DNA of 64,000 nt, taken from assembly GCF_900172335.1 (NCBI RefSeq), contig NZ_FWFX01000006.1:62001-126000 (forward strand), given 5' to 3'. Position numbers and translations under genes: made by a program. Shown here in pieces: positions 60,927-64,000 of this stretch; within the stretch, counting starts at the first letter, position 1; every line of letters starts with the position of its first letter. The DNA is from Roseovarius albus. Its GTDB lineage: Bacteria > Pseudomonadota > Alphaproteobacteria > Rhodobacterales > Rhodobacteraceae. The notes under the pieces were generated by a model. It searched no databases and was not told the DNA's origin. It saw nothing but the letters and a program-made list of their open reading frames with translations.

Positions 60927-61906
60927 GCTGGCACCGCCCGCTGTCGTGACCATTGAAGCCAAGCGGCTGCGCAGATCAAAAAAATGAAGGCCACGGCCAG
61001 TGGGACATGCACCAAGCTTTCACGCGGGCGGAAACTGGTTGTTTCGGTCACGCGCGGATTGAGCGCGTCAATCTCCTTATACACGTTTTCCAACGCCGCC
61101 TGATCGTTGGCAAAGAAGTAGGAGCCGCCGGTTTTATCCGCGATGGATTGAAGCGCGGTGAGGTCAACTTTGTCTTCGCCGGTGCCATCGGGGTCGCCAA
61201 CCCCAACCGTGTGAATGGTCACACCTCGGTCCGACGCAATGGCGGCGGCGTTGGCTGGGGACATGCGACTGTTGGTGTCAGCCCCATCGCTGAGCAAGAT
61301 CAACACGCGTTCATCAACGTCACTTGCATCAAACATCCGCAAAGACAGGCCAATCGCGTCGCCCAATGCGGTATTCGGGCCAGCCATGCCCACCTCTGTT
61401 TGATCGAGAAAACCTTGCAGGCTTGGCAGATCCTCGGTGAACGGCGCTTGCACAAATGCGCGCGTGCCAAAGATGATAAGAGCCATGCGGTCACTGTCGC
61501 GCGCTGTGATGAACTTTGACAGGACCGATTTCACGGCCGAAAGACGTTGCTGTGGTTTGTCGTCCTCTGCGGCAAAATCGCGGGCGTCCATGGAACCAGA
61601 AATATCCAAAGCCAGTACGATGTCACGGGCGGCTTTCTCAATCACGATGGGTTCGCCCAGCCGTTCCGGCTTGGCCAGCGCCATTACGATCATTGCCCAG
61701 ATCAGGATGGCGGCGACCATCTGGAACTTAGTGCGTTGAAGGATCACCGCGCCGGGGAGGGCTTTGACATCAGCGGCTTTCGTAACCCGGCGAAAGAAAG
61801 GAATGCGGATCGCGCTGACCCGCTCACGATGCGGTGGGGCAAATCGCCAGATCAACCATGGCAAAGGCAGGAGGCACAGGGCCCAAGGCGCGGAGAGCGT
61901 TAGCAT
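60923..61906 (-). CDS. batA: BatA-type VWA-domain membrane protein
   Basis: A 327-residue protein from ATG 61906. N-terminal membrane segments (~7–22 and ~62–78) precede a VWA domain (~95–280) with an intact MIDAS, D101 in LDISGSMDARDF, plus TALGDAIG and LLSDGADTNSR. A C-terminal membrane segment follows (~303–320). It is thought to anchor a periplasmic/membrane complex with BatB and BatD. The ATG shares a base with the stop of the upstream DUF4381 gene (TGATG). Confidence 0.92.
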   Translation of the reverse strand: MLTLSAPWALCLLPLPWLIWRFAPPHRERVSAIRIPFFRRVTKAADVKALPGAVILQRTKFQMVAAILIWAMIVMALAKPERLGEPIVIEKAARDIVLALDISGSMDARDFAAEDDKPQQRLSAVKSVLSKFITARDSDRMALIIFGTRAFVQAPFTEDLPSLQGFLDQTEVGMAGPNTALGDAIGLSLRMFDASDVDERVLILLSDGADTNSRMSPANAAAIASDRGVTIHTVGVGDPDGTGEDKVDLTALQSIADKTGGSYFFANDQAALENVYKEIDALNPRVTETTSFRPRESLVHVPLAVAFIFLICAAAWLQWSRQRAVPA

Positions 61907-62379
61907 CACACGTCCCTTTCTGGCCGATGTTCCCGAACCCATTTTCTGGCGAGCGTGGAGAGTTCCGGTGCGGCGGCACTGTCACTATAGGGAGCTGTTG
62001 TCAGGGTCTTACCGGCGCCTTTGGCAAAGCCAGAGCCGGGGAATGAGCCATCCAGAAAGGCCAACCATTCGCTTCCGCTCAAACTGGCAACGCGTTTTCT
62101 GGGATATCCCACCAAGGCTGTTTGTTTGAGAATTGTTGCAATCTGTGCCGGATCATCCGCGGCCTTGTCTAACGCTTGCAGCGCAGCCCGGCGATAGGCA
62201 TTGGCGCGTTTTTTGCGGATCAAATGACGCGACAGCCAAACGGCCACAACGAGACATGCGGCCCCCAAAACCAGCCAACCCGGTGTTTGCGGTGTCATTG
62301 CGATCGCTGCAGGTTGGGGGGCTTCCTCAAGCAGGTCGATCAGTTCGACCAGGCTTAATCCTTCAAGCTCCGAGCTCAT
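61906..62379 (-). CDS. DUF4381 membrane protein of the Bat operon
   Basis: A 157-residue DUF4381 protein. It has one transmembrane segment (~32–50; GWLVLGAACLVVAVWLSRHLI) and a cytoplasmic helical domain (~57–150; RRAALQALDKAADDPAQIATILKQTALVGYPRKRVASLSGSEWLAFLDG). The family occurs only in MoxR/DUF58/VWA operons. Function unknown; presumably part of the membrane complex. Overlaps the DUF58 gene by 4 nt. Confidence 0.88.
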   Translation of the reverse strand: MSSELEGLSLVELIDLLEEAPQPAAIAMTPQTPGWLVLGAACLVVAVWLSRHLIRKKRANAYRRAALQALDKAADDPAQIATILKQTALVGYPRKRVASLSGSEWLAFLDGSFPGSGFAKGAGKTLTTAPYSDSAAAPELSTLARKWVREHRPERDV

Positions 62380-63335
62380 CGCGGGACCCTCCCGTGACCG
62401 AGTAATTGCCGAATTTGATCTGCAGCAGGTTCTACCGTGGTCAGGGGTAAAACCGGCACGCCGTATTTACGCGACCATGTCTGCACGATGGCCGCACGCC
62501 CTTGCAGCATGTCACGTAGCCGTTGATGAACTTTACCGTCACCCGTGTTCAGCTCTGCCTGCAGATGACCATCGGTTACGGTCATGCGCAGGTCTGCCGG
62601 GATGCCATCCGCCAAAGGGTCGGCAATGTTGAACAGGATCAGATCGTTGGACCGCGCCAGTGCGGCGATCAGCGCGTCGGTCTGATCGTCGGTTCCGTCG
62701 AAATCCGAAAACACCATGATCAGGGCATTTGTCTTGGCAATGCGCAGGGCGGAACGCAGCACCTTGTTAAGCGGCAGCGCGGCCGCGACCGGCGCATCGG
62801 CATGTAGCAGGGCATTGGCCTTGGCAATCGATGTCAGCACTTGATTGAGGGCCTTGTGGCTGCGGGCAGGGCGGTGCTCCGCGATCACCTCGTCGCCGAA
62901 CACCAATCCACCAATGCGATCCCCTTGCGCCAGAACACGATGGGCAGCCAAGGCTGCGGCTTCGGCGGCAATCACGGATTTCAAGAAAACCCGACTGCCA
63001 AAATACATCGACATGCGTTGGTCAACGATCAGGAGCGTCGGGCGATCACGTTCTTCGGTATAGACCCGAACATGCGGTTTACCCGTGCGCGCCGTGACCT
63101 TCCAATCCATGGTGCGGATGTCGTCACCATCGACATATTCGCGCAGTTCTTCAAAATTCAACCCACGCCCGCGGAGCTTGGAAGCGTGCCGGCCATTGAG
63201 GACCGAGGCTGCGGGTTGTCGGGGTAGGAAAGTCAACGTGCGCGCTTGCGATCCAAGTCGACGCAATTGATCCAGATCCACATGAATGCAGGGGTCATGG
63301 GCAGATGTGGCAGCAACTGAGGCCATATCGTGCAA
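62376..63335 (-). CDS. DUF58 protein
   Basis: A 319-residue DUF58 protein, a VWA-like fold. The family signature is GRGLNFEELREYVDGDDIRTMDWKVTARTGKPHVRVYTEERDRPTLLIVD (residues ~56–105), where the final DQRMSM takes the MIDAS position. It is soluble and usually works with the MoxR ATPase as an adapter for membrane VWA proteins. It starts 6 nt after the moxR stop. Confidence 0.93.
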   Translation of the reverse strand: MHDMASVAATSAHDPCIHVDLDQLRRLGSQARTLTFLPRQPAASVLNGRHASKLRGRGLNFEELREYVDGDDIRTMDWKVTARTGKPHVRVYTEERDRPTLLIVDQRMSMYFGSRVFLKSVIAAEAAALAAHRVLAQGDRIGGLVFGDEVIAEHRPARSHKALNQVLTSIAKANALLHADAPVAAALPLNKVLRSALRIAKTNALIMVFSDFDGTDDQTDALIAALARSNDLILFNIADPLADGIPADLRMTVTDGHLQAELNTGDGKVHQRLRDMLQGRAAIVQTWSRKYGVPVLPLTTVEPAADQIRQLLGHGRVPR

Positions 63336-63341
63336 TCCCTC

Positions 63342-64000
63342 CTAGGGCAGGGCAACAACCGACAAGATTTCGGCGATCACATCATCGGCTGAGCGGTCAT
63401 CCCCTTGCGCCTCGTAGCTGAGGCCCAGACGGTGTCGGAAAACATCCGGTGCGACCGCGCGCACATCCAGCGGGTCCACATAATCTCGTCCATTTAGCCA
63501 TGCATGCACCCGGCCACATTTATCTAGTGCCAGCGATGCGCGAGGGCTGGCACCGATTTCGATCCAGCGCGCCAGTTCTTCGCTTAGTTTACCCGGTGTA
63601 CGCGTGGCATAGACCAGATCGGCCATATAACGCTCCATCGCGTCAGAAACATGAATTTGTCCGATCTCACCGCGGGCCTCAAAAATTATATCTTGCGATA
63701 TGGCCGTGGGTTTTGGCGTTTTTTTTGCGGTCCGCTGCGCGGCAATTTCCTCTCCGCGCACAAGGCGGATGACCTCAACCTCATCCTCCACAGGTGGATA
63801 GGTGATGTTCACATGCATCAAGAATCGGTCCATCTGTGCCTCAGGCAGGGGGTAAGTGCCCTCTTGTTCGATGGGGTTCTGCGTTGCCATCACCATGAAC
63901 AGCGGTTCCATCGGGTGGGTTGTTCCGCCGACCGTGACTTGCCGCTCTTCCATCGCTTCGAGCAGTGCCGCCTGCACCTTGGCCGGGGCGCGATTGATTT
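63342..64000 (-). CDS. MoxR-family AAA+ ATPase, C-terminal part (5' truncated by window)
   Basis: The last ~218 residues of a MoxR-type AAA+ ATPase; the frame is open to base 64000 and continues upstream with [15 protein letters not shown], so Walker A and part of Walker B are outside. Visible features are [43 protein letters not shown] (sensor 1 and Arg-finger region) and the AAA lid with [43 protein letters not shown] (sensor 2 Arg in GASPRA). MoxR ATPases remodel partner VWA proteins. Confidence 0.95.
   Translation of the reverse strand, partial: INRAPAKVQAALLEAMEERQVTVGGTTHPMEPLFMVMATQNPIEQEGTYPLPEAQMDRFLMHVNITYPPVEDEVEVIRLVRGEEIAAQRTAKKTPKPTAISQDIIFEARGEIGQIHVSDAMERYMADLVYATRTPGKLSEELARWIEIGASPRASLALDKCGRVHAWLNGRDYVDPLDVRAVAPDVFRHRLGLSYEAQGDDRSADDVIAEILSVVALP

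Overview
The window looks like a chromosomal segment of a marine alphaproteobacterium of the Rhodobacteraceae (Roseobacter group). The grounds are moderate-to-high GC, a complete phaZ/phaC/phaP/phaR polyhydroxyalkanoate locus with CTGC-N3-GCAG boxes of the Paracoccus/Rhodobacter type, a TRAP transporter, several LysR regulators, and a dacC-like–tmk–holB–tatD run. No insertion sequence, phage or CRISPR array is visible. This assignment is inference from gene content; no species can be named.

Layout. 1–14.5 kb is an accessory catabolic region. It holds (i) an operon of aldehyde dehydrogenase (cut by the window edge), a SelA-like PLP enzyme, a DUF4392/D-glutamate-cyclase-like protein and a class V aminotransferase; (ii) a LysR regulator divergent from a class III aminotransferase, a beta-keto acid cleavage enzyme (BKACE), an acetylpolyamine/histone-deacetylase-like amidohydrolase and a hotdog thioesterase; (iii) a TRAP transporter (DctP, DctQ, DctM), an RpiR regulator and a nitrilase-fold amidase. 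Together these suggest uptake and breakdown of an N-acylated amino compound. 15–23 kb is housekeeping: tRNA-Ser, cell-wall genes (SPOR lipoprotein, DD-carboxypeptidase), tmk, holB, tatD, an MBL hydrolase, a transporter and a cold-shock protein. 23–25.7 kb is a bufferin (BufA/MNIO/BufC/DoxX) metal-stress operon on the minus strand. 26–30 kb has thrS and, divergently, a DUF1826 gene with an unusual class III alcohol dehydrogenase behind a possible Zur box.

30–35.5 kb carries a LysR/MFS pair, small hydrolases and poorly known genes. 35.5–40 kb is the PHA granule locus (depolymerase divergent from synthase, then phasin and the repressor PhaR). 41–53 kb mixes conserved genes (clpS, rRNA-type methyltransferase, hemF, an LpxL-like acyltransferase, purB, a lytic transglycosylase) with hypotheticals. 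53–56.2 kb has an orphan amino-acid binding protein and glnB–glnA. 56.4–58.1 kb has the bifunctional NAD(P)HX repair enzyme and tRNA-Leu. 58.2–64 kb is a minus-strand moxR–DUF58–DUF4381–batA–batB/C–batD operon, cut at the window end.

Most noteworthy: the deacetylase/aminotransferase/BKACE/thioesterase set, for which N-acetyl-beta-lysine breakdown is one chemically coherent hypothesis; the SelA-like/DUF4392 operon; the bufferin operon; an alcohol dehydrogenase lacking two of four structural zinc cysteines in an apparently zinc-responsive operon; a perfect 20-bp inverted repeat before the RpiR gene; and several enzymes with lost catalytic residues (SDR, alpha/beta hydrolase, LpxL-like, BatB).
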